Shown: one piece after another, positions 24,876 to 36,317 of the stretch
Numbering within the stretch: the stretch's first letter is position 1
Layout of the letters: the number at the start of each line of letters is the position of its first letter
NCBI GenBank assembly: GCA_021029095.1
Contig: JAJOHG010000025.1
Coordinates: 248,001 to 312,000, forward strand
Direction: 5' to 3'
DNA length: 64,000 nucleotides
Source of the DNA: Phellopilus nigrolimitatus
Taxonomy: Eukaryota; Basidiomycota; Agaricomycetes; Hymenochaetales; Hymenochaetaceae
Translations under genes and position numbers: made by a program
Notes under the pieces: generated by a model
What the model saw: the letters and a program-made list of their open reading frames with translations, nothing else
Told to the model about the DNA's origin: nothing
The model's database searches: none

Positions 24876-27544
24876 TCACTTCTTGCGCTTCGTCGCTGCA
24901 ATGCGATCCGTATGAGAGATCGTGATTCTTGTTTCGTCACAACAAGAGCTACTCACCTTTCGCTTTCGCAGGTTCAGGTGCCTTCCTCTTCTGGCCGCCG
25001 CGCCCTTTCGGCTCGGTGTCGCCATCTTCGTCCTCCGGCGTCATCTGCTTGTTCTTGGGCGGCCTCCCACGCTTCTTCGCGGGCGGCGGCGCTGCTGACT
25101 CCTCGTCGAAGCCATCCGTGTCATCCACGTCGCTGCCGACAGGCCGCCCTGGCTTCGCGCTGCACCTGGGGCAGAACCACTCGCCATCGGGCACGGCGGC
25201 AAGCGGCGGGTCGAGGCACCCGAGGTGGTACGGGAAGTCGCACTGCACGAAAAAGGGGTATTCATGAGCAAGTGGGAGAGCGAATAGGTAGCGAAGAAAA
25301 CGAAGCGAGGCCGCACCTTGTCACACTCGAGCGGCGAGTCGGCGTCCCCCTTGTCCTTGCCGCACACGACGCATTCGTCCGGCGAGTCCACGAGCGCAGG
25401 GTGGCGCGGCAGGTCTGACAGCTTCTCGTTCGGGCGCGCGAGGAAGAAGGTTGTGTTCTGCGACGCGGCGATGCTGTTAGAGAAAAGGAACACTTGTTTA
25501 GTACGGAGAGGTACGAAAGAACATTAGGAGAACTGAAGAAAGCGCACTCAATTACGTCGACGCCGAGGAGTGGCTGGTGCCGTGTTGGCTTCGTTGCACT
25601 CTTGGGCTCCGACGGTCCGAAACCGAGTTCACCTACGGAACGTTGGTCAATGGCACAGCTTCCGGAACGAAGAGATTCGAATTCACCGTTTGCTGCATTC
25701 TGTCCAAACCCGATGGTCATGACACTCCCGTCGCTCTCATCCGGGGCCAAAGCGAAATGCGTCACCCCACCGCTGCAGGTTTGGTATATTTTGCAACCCC
25801 TAGATCGCACATAAGCCTCTAAATCAGATTGTCGAGGCCTGTAAGAGACGAACGTACATGATATCTTGTATGAAGCGGAAAGTCGAGAAAGGCGAGCCAG
25901 AGGAACCTGAAAAGCGCAGACCTGTGTCAGAAATAGGCCTATAGAGCGACGAGACAATCATACCCTCGCCACTGTTTTTCCACTAGGAATGATCAGACAT
26001 GCTAAATTATCTTTGGTTTTGATACATAAGCTTACCTTCCCTGCCATGTAATACATCTTTTGCCTGTCAAGGACAATGGAATTGGAAGGCCCAGCAGAGA
26101 CATGAATCGCTCGTAGTGATTTCGTTTTTCCCGGCAAACTAGTGAAAGAAGAAATTCACCCTGTCACCTTCTGAAAGAGATGCCGCGACTCACCTGAGGA
26201 ACGACCTTCGGAATGAGCACATCTTGCTGGTTTCCGAGACCGAGACGACAGTAGCCATTGTAGCCCCATACATAGACGAAACTAACAAGGACGATGTCAG
26301 AAAGACAGTTTTTTTTGAATTGGTGAGCAGCGAATGGGGATTACCCGTCCTTGTCCATCGCAATAGTATGTTGGTGACCACAAGAGATCTGAGTGATGAC
26401 CTTGCCTTCCAAACCCTTAACCAGAACTGTAAGATGAAATAAACGCAAACTCAGAACCATAATTTCAGACACGATCAAAGTAAAATTAAAGGTACCCGGA
26501 TCGGAATAAACGTCGAACATCGTTTTGTTCCCTGTTGCGATGTGCTCTCCTGTGCGCCCGTTCCCTAGCTGCCCATGTTCCCCGCTTCCTACAGCGTAAA
26601 CTATTTGAGGGTAGGAGTTAAACCGACGTTTTAGGGTATGTAAGGAAATGGACCTACGCTTCCCAGATTCTGCCAGGAGTATGGAGAAGGTGATCCCAGC
26701 ACCAACCTTAACGATCTTCTCTTTGACGCCGCCCGACGACGGTCCGCGCATAACCGTGAAGGACGACACCTCCGGACACGGCTGATGGCCGCACTGTCAA
26801 AATGAAGAAGAAGAAAAAGGTATTATAAGGCATCCCCGGTCTTTTCAAGACATCGCAACACTCACCTGCCCTAACGCATTCGCCCCCGCCGTCCAAACAT
26901 CACCGTTGCTTCCCACCAGCAGCGTATGGCTTCTCCCAACCGCCGCGTGCACGAACACCACACCCTTCGATGCACCGAGCATCCGCGGCGTCAGCCTCTT
27001 TGGTGCGTTTTCCGACACGACACCGGGCTCCTGCGGGGCCTCACCGCGCATGGGCTTCCCGAGTGCAGCGGGCGCGTTCCGCCCGAACAGCCACGCGGCG
27101 CCGTCGATGTCGAGCGCGACGACATGGCAGCCTGCGCCTGAGGCATGTATGGAGACGATGGCGACATTGGCGAGGGAGCGGAGGATGTGCGGTTCAAGAA
27201 GATCCGGACTGCGACGCGCGCAGTGTCGGTTGTGGCCACTCGATCACGAACGAGTAAAAGAGACTCACTTTGTTGGGACGTCCTTTGCCGCCGCAGCGGC
27301 TCTTTTTTCCTTTCTCCCGAGATTGGCCCTGTGGCCCGCAGATAGTTAGTAAGGCGTTGTGGGAGTGGTGATGATGCGTGTGGCGGCCGACGGACTCACC
27401 AGTCAACACCTCCGCATAACAGAACTTAAGACTTTTTTAGTCCTTTTTCTTACTTATGGAATGCACGCAAATACCTCTTCCCCATTTCTTTCCCTTTGCT
27501 TCGTCTGGGGCGTTAATTTGCGTCGAAGGGTCCTGGTGAGACAT
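24876..27544 (-). CDS. RCC2-like beta-propeller protein with C-terminal PHD finger (one +1 frame break)
   Basis: Sixteen exons fit from ATG at 27544 to stop at 24876, 579 residues. The N-terminus reads [14 protein letters not shown], which matches the start of the RCC2 (TD-60) propeller. RCC1-type blades follow: [47 protein letters not shown] with [45 protein letters not shown] and GELGFGP. After the propeller comes a PHD finger with the C4HC3 pattern: [10 protein letters not shown]...[15 protein letters not shown] then WFCPRC. An AT-hook-like KKRGRPPK and a lysine-rich tail end the protein. RCC2 proteins act at chromatin and centromeres and on small GTPases; PHD fingers read histone H3 tails. 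Joining them suggests a chromatin factor. One extra T at exon start 26136-26138 must be removed for the frame. The last two exons were chosen because AAAG is followed by GTGAGT and a good acceptor. Confidence 0.9.
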
Positions 27545-27792
27545 GTGTGAGGAGGTGAACAAGTTTGGTTGGTTTTCGCGCACGGCTTTGCAACCGCATT
27601 TGTTGACAGCGCCGCAAACGGCGCTTTACGATGCGAATAAGACCGAAGGGTGCTGATGTCCAATAGACTAGCAAAATAATATTATAAAATCTATGTTACA
27701 ATATGTCGAATACGATGGACGGGACGCGAAGCGCGACTTAATCGACGCTCCGGGACCTACGATGCAGGAGAGACGTCCCTGTGCTCCATTCG

Positions 27793-27825
27793 ACGCGTTT
27801 TTACGCGTTTTTACGCGCGTTTTCG
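27793..27825. promoter_or_regulatory. tandem ACGCGT boxes with 10-bp period upstream of RCC2-PHD
   Basis: ACGCGT occurs at 27793-27798 and 27803-27808, followed by a near copy (ACGCGCGT) at about 27813, each separated by TTTT. ACGCGT is the MluI cell-cycle box bound by MBF in yeasts. The spacing of one helical turn would place the sites on the same face of DNA, about 250 bases upstream of the RCC2-PHD start codon. Cell-cycle control is inference. Confidence 0.55.
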
Positions 27826-27830
27826 GGGCA

Positions 27831-29566
27831 GGTTTCAGTAATAAGACACCAACGAGGATATAAAATGACTCAAAGCACCTCCGCCCGCTCATTTGAAGCA
27901 AAACCGCAGCACGAAGGCCAAGAGTGAGCTCATGAGCATGCACAATCAATGGAAGGCCGCCGTTGGTTGACTAAAGTCAAAGCAAGAAGTAGTCGGATTT
28001 AGTAGTGATTCATCCATATTTCAGCATACAAACTTTCATGCGAAGAGGAGTACTGCCAGATTCTACTGGATAGACTTCCGATTTTATCCCAAGTAACGAA
28101 CAGAGACAGCATAAGAAACTGCGCAGTTCCTTAACAAGCAGGCAAAGTCAACAATGCTAGCTGCCAACTAGCAACCACGAGAGCCACCAGAAGATGTCGA
28201 GGAAAGGGCCGTCTCTCCGCTGACCTGAAAGCAACGACAGGAAAAGAATCTTGAGGAGATCAATAATCACAAGATTCCAGTATTTGTTAACCGACAGAGA
28301 ACGGTAGGTAAAATCTTCACATCGCTTTGATAATAGTTGAACGTTCGCCGCACTACAGTCTGAAGTGAGACTCCTACGAAAGCGTTTGAGCGAAAATATA
28401 GCAAGCGAGTGTGACTTGCTGAGTCCGGACAAGGTGATGGTTCGAAGACAAGTTGCGTGTGGTCTGGGAATCGGATCGGACCTTTGGAATTCGCGGCCTC
28501 GGCTTCTCGGCACTTGTTATTCGCACGGTACCTGATTAGGTCTGTATCTCCATCGATCGTTGGGCGCCCAACCTTTTTTTCTAAGCTCTTTTTCCCGGTC
28601 CTTCTCGATCCCCTGCGCAGATATTGGCACAGTACTTCCTTTTCATGATCCCGAGGCTCTTCTGCATACTCAACCCGGGTCTTTTCTAGATCCCTGCATT
28701 TACGCAAATCACTCTCTCCGTTGACACGAAGCCCGTCAATCCATCCGAGTATTGGGGCTAATTCCGACAATCTAGACTGCACTGCTAGGCAGATAAAAAC
28801 GAAAATGTTTGAACCAGCGTCGGTCCTAAGTCCTGATGTCGCTGTATTGGCGAGAAGCTGGTTAGTAAAACGAAGTCAAAGGAATTGCTCTGATCTCCGA
28901 GTAGGCTTGTCTCCGAGCCTCCGATAAAGTCTGAATTGTCTATTTGAAGGATCTTTTGTAATGGGGAGGATGCTGTGTTCGCGCGGCGAAGTTAGTGATC
29001 TCGGTAACTTCCTGGGCGAAAATAGTAGCCACGAATCTGCAGATAGATTTATGTGAGTGACTTTGAAACTTTGGCTTCTCTCTAGAATTTCCCTTTTTGA
29101 AGGTGAGGCGACTGTCACTAACAAACAAGACAGAAACTGACATCCAAATTTGTATCACAGGATGATACATTGAGCAATAATCCGAAATTTTGCAATCGCC
29201 ACATCTCTGGCGCTCAATTTCATTTTCCTTTGGATCACATGTTTCACAGGTATCTCTGAACGATCCTGAGTTATGTCAGATAGGCGAGCGATAGGGCTGA
29301 GGACCGTGCAACCCGAGCTCGTAGGACGCGAGCTCAACAATTGAATCAATAACGTGAGACCGCAGGATCCGGCTAAGGTACTACGACGGTATTGAAGATA
29401 GGGCCGTTGACCTGTCTTACCCTCCAGCCCGGAAGCTCTAAATCAAAATGAGGCTAAAGATGATGTCGCAGAAGCCTCGATGCAACGCGCTACTCAGGAC
29501 GTATATAATAGAGCTTTCCCGCTATACCTATAGGTCACTTATACACCCCTACAGGACCTAGACAAG
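27831..29566. other. gene-poor; O-methyltransferase promoter at its end
   Basis: No gene I can support. A 171-codon minus-strand open frame at 28267-28782 is rich in charged residues but has no recognisable motif. A clear TATATAA box lies at 29502-29508, 59 bases before the O-methyltransferase ATG. Confidence 0.5.
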
Positions 29567-31511
29567 ATGAGCGCTGACTTGAAGTCGCTTCGCGATATTA
29601 TCTCATCTTCCATTGACATAATACTCGACACCTGCGAGAAGACTGGAAAGGAGTTTCCTTCTCTCGATCAACCTATTCATCCCTCCGAGTTCTCTCCCGA
29701 AGGAATCCGAAATGATTCTAACGTTCAAGACGCCATCGGTCTCATTGTAGCGGCCGCGTCGCAGCTGATCGCGACGGTGCAATCTCCACCAGCTACCTTG
29801 ACCATTTCGACATTCAAGGTGAGTAGGCCAACTGATCGCTTGTTTTACTTTTTCGAACTCTCAACCAACTCCATATAGTTCACTCTATCAGCTGCACTCG
29901 GGATCGCTGAAGCGGCCAATATCGCTGAGATCATAAGGCCGGTTGGATCGAAGGTATCCATTTTGGAGTTCGTAATTTCGACGTTAGACAATTTGTCATC
30001 TTCGCTTTCACAGGGCATGCACGTCAACGACATAGCTGCAAAAAGCAATACAGATCCGAAAAAGCTTTGTGAATGTGTTTCGGCATCCGATTGTAACCGC
30101 GACAGCGAGTGCTAATTTCTTACATGTAATAAGCGCGGGTTCTTCGCTATCTTGCGACAAACCATTGGTTTCGCGAGGTCAATCCTGATATCTTTGCACA
30201 TAACTTACTTTCTTCACTCCTCGACACCGGGAAGGAAGTCGCAGATGCTTTGTAAGAGAAAGAGACAAATTTCATGTTTAGGAGTTGACGACGACCTCTA
30301 GCACCGAAACCAAACATGAGAACTCTCCCGGGTTTTCTGCTCTCGTTGGCTATGGGTATTTATTTCGAGTTCTGCTACTTGTTTCAGACTTATCTGGACT
30401 TCGACAGAGCCGACGAATGCATGAAGGCGTCCAGGTTACCTCCGAGAAGTTATTACAGAGCCGGAAACTGCCTTCTCTGAAGAGCCGAACCACAGTGCCG
30501 TGCAGCGTGCTCTTGACGTGGATCTTCCATTGTGGGATTATTTTGATACTCCAGAGGGTCAGTATCGGCGGAAAAGGTTTGCTATTATGATGTCCGCCTC
30601 GAACAAGTTGCAGCCTCCAGAGGCGATCCTGACAAGTGCTTGTCAACTTCGCTCTCCTTTGTATTCGAGATTAAATCAAATGCAGGTTACGACTGGGAGA
30701 CGTTGCCTAAGGGAGGCGTCATTGTTGACGTTGGAGGTGGTCTCGGCCATGTTTCTCTTGAGGTCGCAAAATCCTATCCCGACGTACAGATAGCCATTGA
30801 GGATCGACCTCTCATTCTCGACCAAGCAAAGCAAGTACGTTTATTTTCTTTCTACGTTGGCTCTCATGAATTTTGGATTCTGACGTCGACTCTCAGTATT
30901 GGAAGGAGAATCTACCTTCGCACGTTTCTGAGGGGAAAGTTCATTTCATCGGTGAGATTTCATGCACTTAGTACTGAATAAACTGTTTACTTTATTTCTC
31001 CTTAATGCAGATACCGACTTCTTCGAGGCACAACCGACTCTTCCGGGAAATCCAGAAGTGTTCTTGTTGAGGATGATTGTCCACGATTGGTCCGACAAAT
31101 ATGTCATTAAACTTCTTCGTCGCCTTCGAGACGTAGCTAAACCATCGACGAAACTGGTCATTGTGGACAGTGTCCTTGATTACGCGTGCGCCTCTTCTGG
31201 CGGGGGTCCACCCGCACCGCTTCTTTCGAATATGGGCGGAGGGAATCTCCTTGCATACAGTGTAGATCTTGCAGTAATTATCTCAATCACTTATTGACTC
31301 ACTAAGTACAGCGATACTGACCAATTGCAAACTCTCTTAGGTCTTCGGCGTTCTGAATTCCGGCGAACGCACCGCTAGTGGCTTCCAGTATGTCTTGTCG
31401 GCGTCAGGCTGGGAGCTCAAGGAGATTCGCAGGAACCCAGTGAACAAAATCTGGTGGCCCAGTATCATTGCCGTTCCGTCGCAGTCTGGAAAACGACTGA
31501 ATCCGGGGTGA
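29567..31511 (+). CDS. SAM-dependent O-methyltransferase, fungal COMT-like (one +1 frame break)
   Basis: A predicted small-molecule O-methyltransferase using S-adenosylmethionine. Ten exons (29567-29818, 29879-29953, 30014-30068, 30134-30251, 30302-30355, 30408-30635, 30686-30834, 30897-30951, 31011-31273, 31341-31511) give 472 residues. An N-terminal winged-helix dimerisation domain has KLSRVLRYLATNHWF. The SAM site reads VIVDVGGGLGHVSLEVA, then an acidic IEDRP, and the catalytic block LRMIVHDWSDKYVIKLL holds the general-base His followed by Asp. One extra base at 30436-30437 breaks exon 6 just before YLREVITEPET; removing it makes all ten exons consistent. A TATA box lies 59 bases upstream. 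Substrate is unknown. Confidence 0.88.
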
Positions 31512-32231
31512 ATCTTAAACTACTTGCTGGATCTCATAGAGCTCTTTATCTCCAGATGTGCTATACTCTATTTTTGACTCCATGTTGACGACTGAAGTTC
31601 GATTTCCGACGGTGCGGCTCGTATTTGTAATTATCAAATTCAGTTCAACTCTTTTACGTTGGTCAGGAAGTGCTTGGGTGCAAGTGAAGCTCCCCACTTA
31701 CCGGATAGGCTTCCCAAAAGCTATTCTTGCCCTGGGTGGCTGTGTGCACCTCGTGAGAGCTGATCGTGATGGCCTGCTCTCGCAGCCCTACTTCCTCTGC
31801 ACATTGGAGCATAAAAGAACTTAGATTAAGCCTTCCTCATACACGTTTTGCAGCCCTCCTAATATGTGGGACACCCCACATATCCAATCATGGTTATGCA
31901 GTAATATCATTTAAGATAGAATGAATTACTGTCATGATGAGTATAGAACCACGATGTATCAAACTGAGCTTCAGTGTTTATTTTAGAGGTTTGAGGCGTT
32001 GCTTCCGACAACTTTGAGTGTTTAGTAATAAATTCAAGCTTAGAATGGTTCAGTACCCTCATATCTAGGGCTCGAAGAAGTTTATACATATATCCCCACC
32101 TCAAAACGACGGCATTATTTAGCAGTCGCCCACCACTGTTCTCTCAGGAAGCCAGACTTGTTCTTTCAGCTTTCCTTACTCCATTCCATATCAGCCTTTG
32201 TTTATGTCCTTCCGCGATACTGTCATCTGGC
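31512..32231. other. intergenic, nothing recognised
   Basis: No gene or repeat seen. A short palindromic TGTGGGACACCCCACA occurs near 31865. Confidence 0.45.
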
Positions 32232-32723
32232 ATGTCTACTCCAAAGGTAGTTGAGGAAACGATTTCGTTCGATCCTCCAATTTCCATTAAGCAGCCGGTC
32301 AGAAGGACGTGCCCAACTTCCCGTCGTTCGCCTGACATGTCCGGTAGACACCCGGCCGGTAGTCTCAAACCCAAATTGGCTTGTACATTTGTCATTGAAG
32401 GCGCTTCAAATAGCAAACCACAACCTGCTATGCTCTTCGTGCCCGTTTTTGAAATGCCTTTATGCAGCAATGTACCGTCAACTGACGCATATACTGAGAC
32501 GGCACCCCGCGATTTGAAAGTGGTAGTACCAACAAGGCCCTTCTTTGCAGCCTCGCCAGCGATAAGCAGAATTTTGCGTCAACAAAGACGCTCTCTTACC
32601 ATCTTCATACACTCACGTAGCAATTGTTCCCTCCAAACTAGATATTTTGCGTATCCGTCTGCTGCTTGTATGTGCAACGAAGCGCTTCTCTGCAGTTGGT
32701 CTATATTGACATCAGACGCATAG
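32232..32723 (+). CDS. uncertain 163-codon open frame
   Basis: An ATG-initiated single frame of 163 residues with no signal peptide, membrane segment or motif that I know. The opposite strand is open over part of the same region. Lengths over 150 codons are unusual by chance at this composition, which is the only argument for a gene. It could equally be chance or a relic. Confidence 0.2.
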   Translation: MSTPKVVEETISFDPPISIKQPVRRTCPTSRRSPDMSGRHPAGSLKPKLACTFVIEGASNSKPQPAMLFVPVFEMPLCSNVPSTDAYTETAPRDLKVVVPTRPFFAASPAISRILRQQRRSLTIFIHSRSNCSLQTRYFAYPSAACMCNEALLCSWSILTSDA

Positions 32724-32835
32724 TCAAGCCTCTCATCCGTATAAAAGCCTCCCGTCCTCTGTCCTAATGAAGTGTTTGAACGCTCTTTAAATCACTACGT
32801 CCCCTATCTCCAACCGGCTACATCCAGAGACTACT

Positions 32836-33123
32836 ATGGCGAAGGTGCTGACTGAAAGAGAAAAGGAAGAGTTCTTATTAGCTAAATTCGATCTCTTGAA
32901 AATAGACAGAGGCAAGGTAGAGGGCCTGAGTGAAAATATAGTGAAGGCTGCGTACAAAGAAGCCAGTCCTTGATATATAAAAATGTGAACCAGTACTGAT
33001 TTTATCTTTCTTTAAAAATATTGGCAGGCCATGAACTCGCACCCGGACAGGAATGGACGCAAGGTAGACGGGACGTCAAAGCCTAGCACGTTCGATGCCG
33101 CGGCACTAATCGGAGGCACGTAA
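32836..33123 (+). CDS. small J-domain (DnaJ-like) protein, one +1 frame break
   Basis: Exon 32836-32965 encodes MAKVLTEREKEEFLLAKFDL and then LSENIVKAAYKEA, a J-domain helix II pattern. After an intron of about 62 nt the next exon (from 33028) carries SHPDRNG, the HPD tripeptide that stimulates Hsp70 ATPase. The two join only if one of the two C bases at 33029-33030 is removed, giving about 75 residues to a TAA at 33121. The C-terminus is uncertain: another intron could start there, since GTAATT is followed by an acceptor 53 bases later. Likely an Hsp70 co-chaperone or a relic of one. Confidence 0.5.
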
Positions 33124-36031
33124 TTTTATCTTAAAGTACTTAGAAAGTGAGTGAAATGTCTAATTGATGCAGCCTGCTGAGCAGCTCCTGACTTCGCGCC
33201 TTCATAACGCGTAGTAGACGCATCGGGTGCGCCCAAAGAGGAGGTGACCGTACAAGTAATGGGCGAGTTGGACTCCGCGCTACCGTACAAGGACCACTCA
33301 GGAGACGTCGATGCCGTATTTCCTTCCAGGGAGTCGTAGTAAGGAAAACGTGGCGATGCGCCCGCCGAATATGAAGAGCACTCCCGAGGAGGACACTCGT
33401 CCCTCCTAGAACAGCACGAGAAATTGCAAAGTAAGTCACTCACGTCGGGCGCAGTGGACTCGGACTCATGCCATTCGGAGAAGGTCTTAGTACAAGAGAT
33501 GCGAGTACCTTGCATACCATGTACTTACACGAGTTTCGGACAGTACTGCTTCGACAATAAAATTATTGATGTAATGAGTATATAGTGTCAGTGAGGTCTC
33601 TTTGGCACCATGAACATCGGGTAGAAATATGTCTTTCTTTCACAAGCCAATAAACTGAAATAGCGCTGGCTTTGAGAGTGTCGTCGGGTACCACGGGTAT
33701 CATTCTGCATTTTTCAACTTTTACTTATAATTTGAAAAAGGTGTACTGCTCCTTAAGTCACCTTCCCCTTCTACGTGCAAGGGGAGGGACTTACGTAAAG
33801 AGTAAAGTCAATCGTTACAGCATTCGCGAGGTCGAAACTATTTAGCAGGCACATCGTAATCTTATTTCCGAAGTTTGTATCTTATTACATAGTAACTCCT
33901 ATGCTTTCGCCGTTTGCACGGAAAATTAGTTTGAGTCTCCTGAGATCTCAGAGATCTTAGAAGCCCGCTTATGTGCGATCCAAGGAATGCTAGCTGGTCG
34001 GAGATACATCTGGTCGTTCTAGCAGGTAGGGTTTAAATATTTTCCGCTGTTTGAGGACACGCGATGGAAGCTCAGACCCAAGTCCCGCTCTGAGAACATG
34101 TGAAACTGGCTCACAAGAAACAAAGGATAGATAACGAGCTTGAGCTGGAAAAGATCAAGAAGTTCGACGTGGAAAAACAACGAGATTAGTAAGGAGCTAT
34201 AAGATCTCAACCAGTTCCTAAACTCAAGCTATTCCTACGTCTCACAAAAGTCAAATTCTGAATAACAGAACATCACATTTAGTCGACGCATCGGACGGCG
34301 TGAAGCGGCAGAATCCAGAACGTAACGAGATCATGATCGTCATGTAGCGGCCGTCGAAATGATTTTGGCCTACATATACAACACGCGCATATGTTGGCTC
34401 CAAGTCGCAGACTGCCGTCTGAGCGAGGCCGGAAAACTGGAGGGGGCGGGCGGGCGATAGGATTAACGCTCTTGAAGGTTTGTGAGGGTGGAACTGAGAT
34501 CTGCAATAGAGGCATGATGTGAAGGAAGGAGTAAGGAACGCACATCAAAGACTCGTATTCGAAGGTCTAGCCAGGGCGCGCGGCGTGACGACAAAATCTT
34601 CGAACAGACAATAAAGTTGATTTGGCGGATAAGTATGATGAGCCATCAACTTTGAAGTTCTTTAGCATGACCTACCTCTCTTCTAGAGGAATCTAAATAC
34701 AGTAGTTCCTTACTTCTTAGCGCCAAGCTGACCGTAACGGCACGGGGTGTGGCTGAATACCCTTTATTCCATATTCGGAATTTAGTTTTACCTGATGTGT
34801 CAGCATTGCTGTGACAATTGCGATTCATCGCATCTCCTCTTTTCGAGAGCGCTACGTCGGCGAAAAGAGAAGTGCTCTCACTTGCTTATACTCATACTTC
34901 GTTCCACAGCTACGATCCAACAGTAGGCGGCCCTCTTCCGTGTCAACGCGTCCGAAATACAAATGACACTTAGTGATATGAAGATAGCGATATGAAAGCG
35001 CTCATTTTCTTATATCACGCTCACAACCCTTGGGCGTCGGTCGGGAAGTTGATCATCAACACATCAATGTCTTCAGCGGCAAGTAAGTCAGCCTGTGCAA
35101 ATGCGGCATTCCGAGTCGTCGCTGTTTTCCAACCTCCTGTCATGACTTATGAAACCGCCGGCTGATATGCATCGGCGATTCACACAAGTGACTCGGGCAC
35201 ACTATGCTATGTCCAGTTCCCACATGGTTTTGCGCTCTTGTTCACCTCCCGGATCACTGTGTCAGATTCGATAAAACGTGGATCTGGACAGAACTCCCTT
35301 ACCCGTGCGCAATATTTACCAATGCTGTCTGGATTCCGACAAAACTTCGGGGAACATGCCGACGCGGTGTTTCAATAGGCATTATGTGTTCTTTGAAGGA
35401 CGAGTTCGGACCTCGAGTTCTTGAAGTGAAACTGGAACATGATTTACATTTCCCAAATGGAGATGTGGTTGGGCGCGGTCGTGTCTGCGCCTGCACCTGG
35501 GCGGGTCCGAGCCGCAAAATGAAATCGGATTCCATAATCATCTTTACCGACGACATCGCAATCCCGCATAGCGCGCACCTGGGAGCTACACGGCCTGCTT
35601 GTTCCACGCGGCACGCTGTGCACACATCCCTGCATACGGTCGAAATTCTTCGCAAATCACTACCTACGGAAAACAGGTATCGCTTGAAAGCTCTGCAGCG
35701 TCGGGCATCGGACATTCCTAGAATGTCGTTCTTTTCTTGACAGGCGAACTAAATCAAACACGGCTAGGTGTTCTGAAGGCTAATCTTCCCCGGATCTCCA
35801 ACCGCTTGTTTAGTGCTTCTTACTAGACATTGCCTAGCAAACTTCTGTTCTGTGTCTCCGCCCGAATGACGAACTCTGAAAATCTGTGGACTTCAGTACA
35901 ATACCGATAAAAGAACTCATATTCCGCTCTGATTGATTTACTTCGCTAAATCGGATCAGCATTAAACGTACAATCTCGGCCTTGTAATCTAAATATGATC
36001 CCGATGTGCCTTGCATTGCAGATACAAACTC
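33124..36031. other. gene-poor stretch
   Basis: No gene I can support. Long minus-strand frames at 33126-33515 and a 178-codon plus-strand frame at 35204-35740 show no motif and no exon pattern. Confidence 0.45.
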
Positions 36032-36231
36032 TTACGTGTGAATATCTAGCGCCGACAAAACAGCCTCAAACGCTTGACTCAAGAGTGCTGCGATACTCGC
36101 AACTGTTTCGCGCTTCAAGACAGAGGATACCACATAATGCTATGTGTGAATATTTGGCCCGACGGTTAGCATCAGGCGCTCGTTTCCTGAGTGCTGCGTT
36201 GCAACCATTTCTTACTTCAAGGCAGAACACA
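36032..36231 (+). repeat. diverged tandem duplication of about 100 bp upstream of laccase
   Basis: Two units share TGTGAATAT at the start, GAGTGCTGCG in the middle and a CTTCAAG/CTTCAAGGCAGA end: about 36032-36135 and 36140-36231. The second unit ends about 87 bases before the laccase ATG, so it could affect laccase expression. Confidence 0.65.
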
Positions 36232-36317
36232 TAAAATGGCAAAGGGACTCGAGCACCTCTTCTCAGAAATCCCCTGGGCACCTACCTCAGACTCCACGCA
36301 ATACCTCGGAACTCAGG

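Noticed and set aside
25632..25687. Reading through 54 bases in the RCC2-PHD gene
   Set aside because: The stretch is in frame, but it has a GTGAAT donor and a CGTAG acceptor, and removing it joins NANG to ELGFG as the propeller family expects.
26120..26200. A 29-nt intron that would avoid the +1 break in the RCC2-PHD gene
   Set aside because: Far below the intron size seen here (about 50 nt or more), and it adds residues that do not fit the propeller.
28267..28782. 171-codon minus-strand open frame
   Set aside because: No motif, no intron pattern, no neighbour support.
32144..32470. Minus-strand open frame opposite 32232-32723
   Set aside because: Equal to its rival on the other strand in support; neither shows a known domain, so only one low-confidence entry was kept.
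35204..35740. 178-codon plus-strand open frame
   Set aside because: No recognisable domain or codon-usage signal; surrounded by gene-poor DNA.
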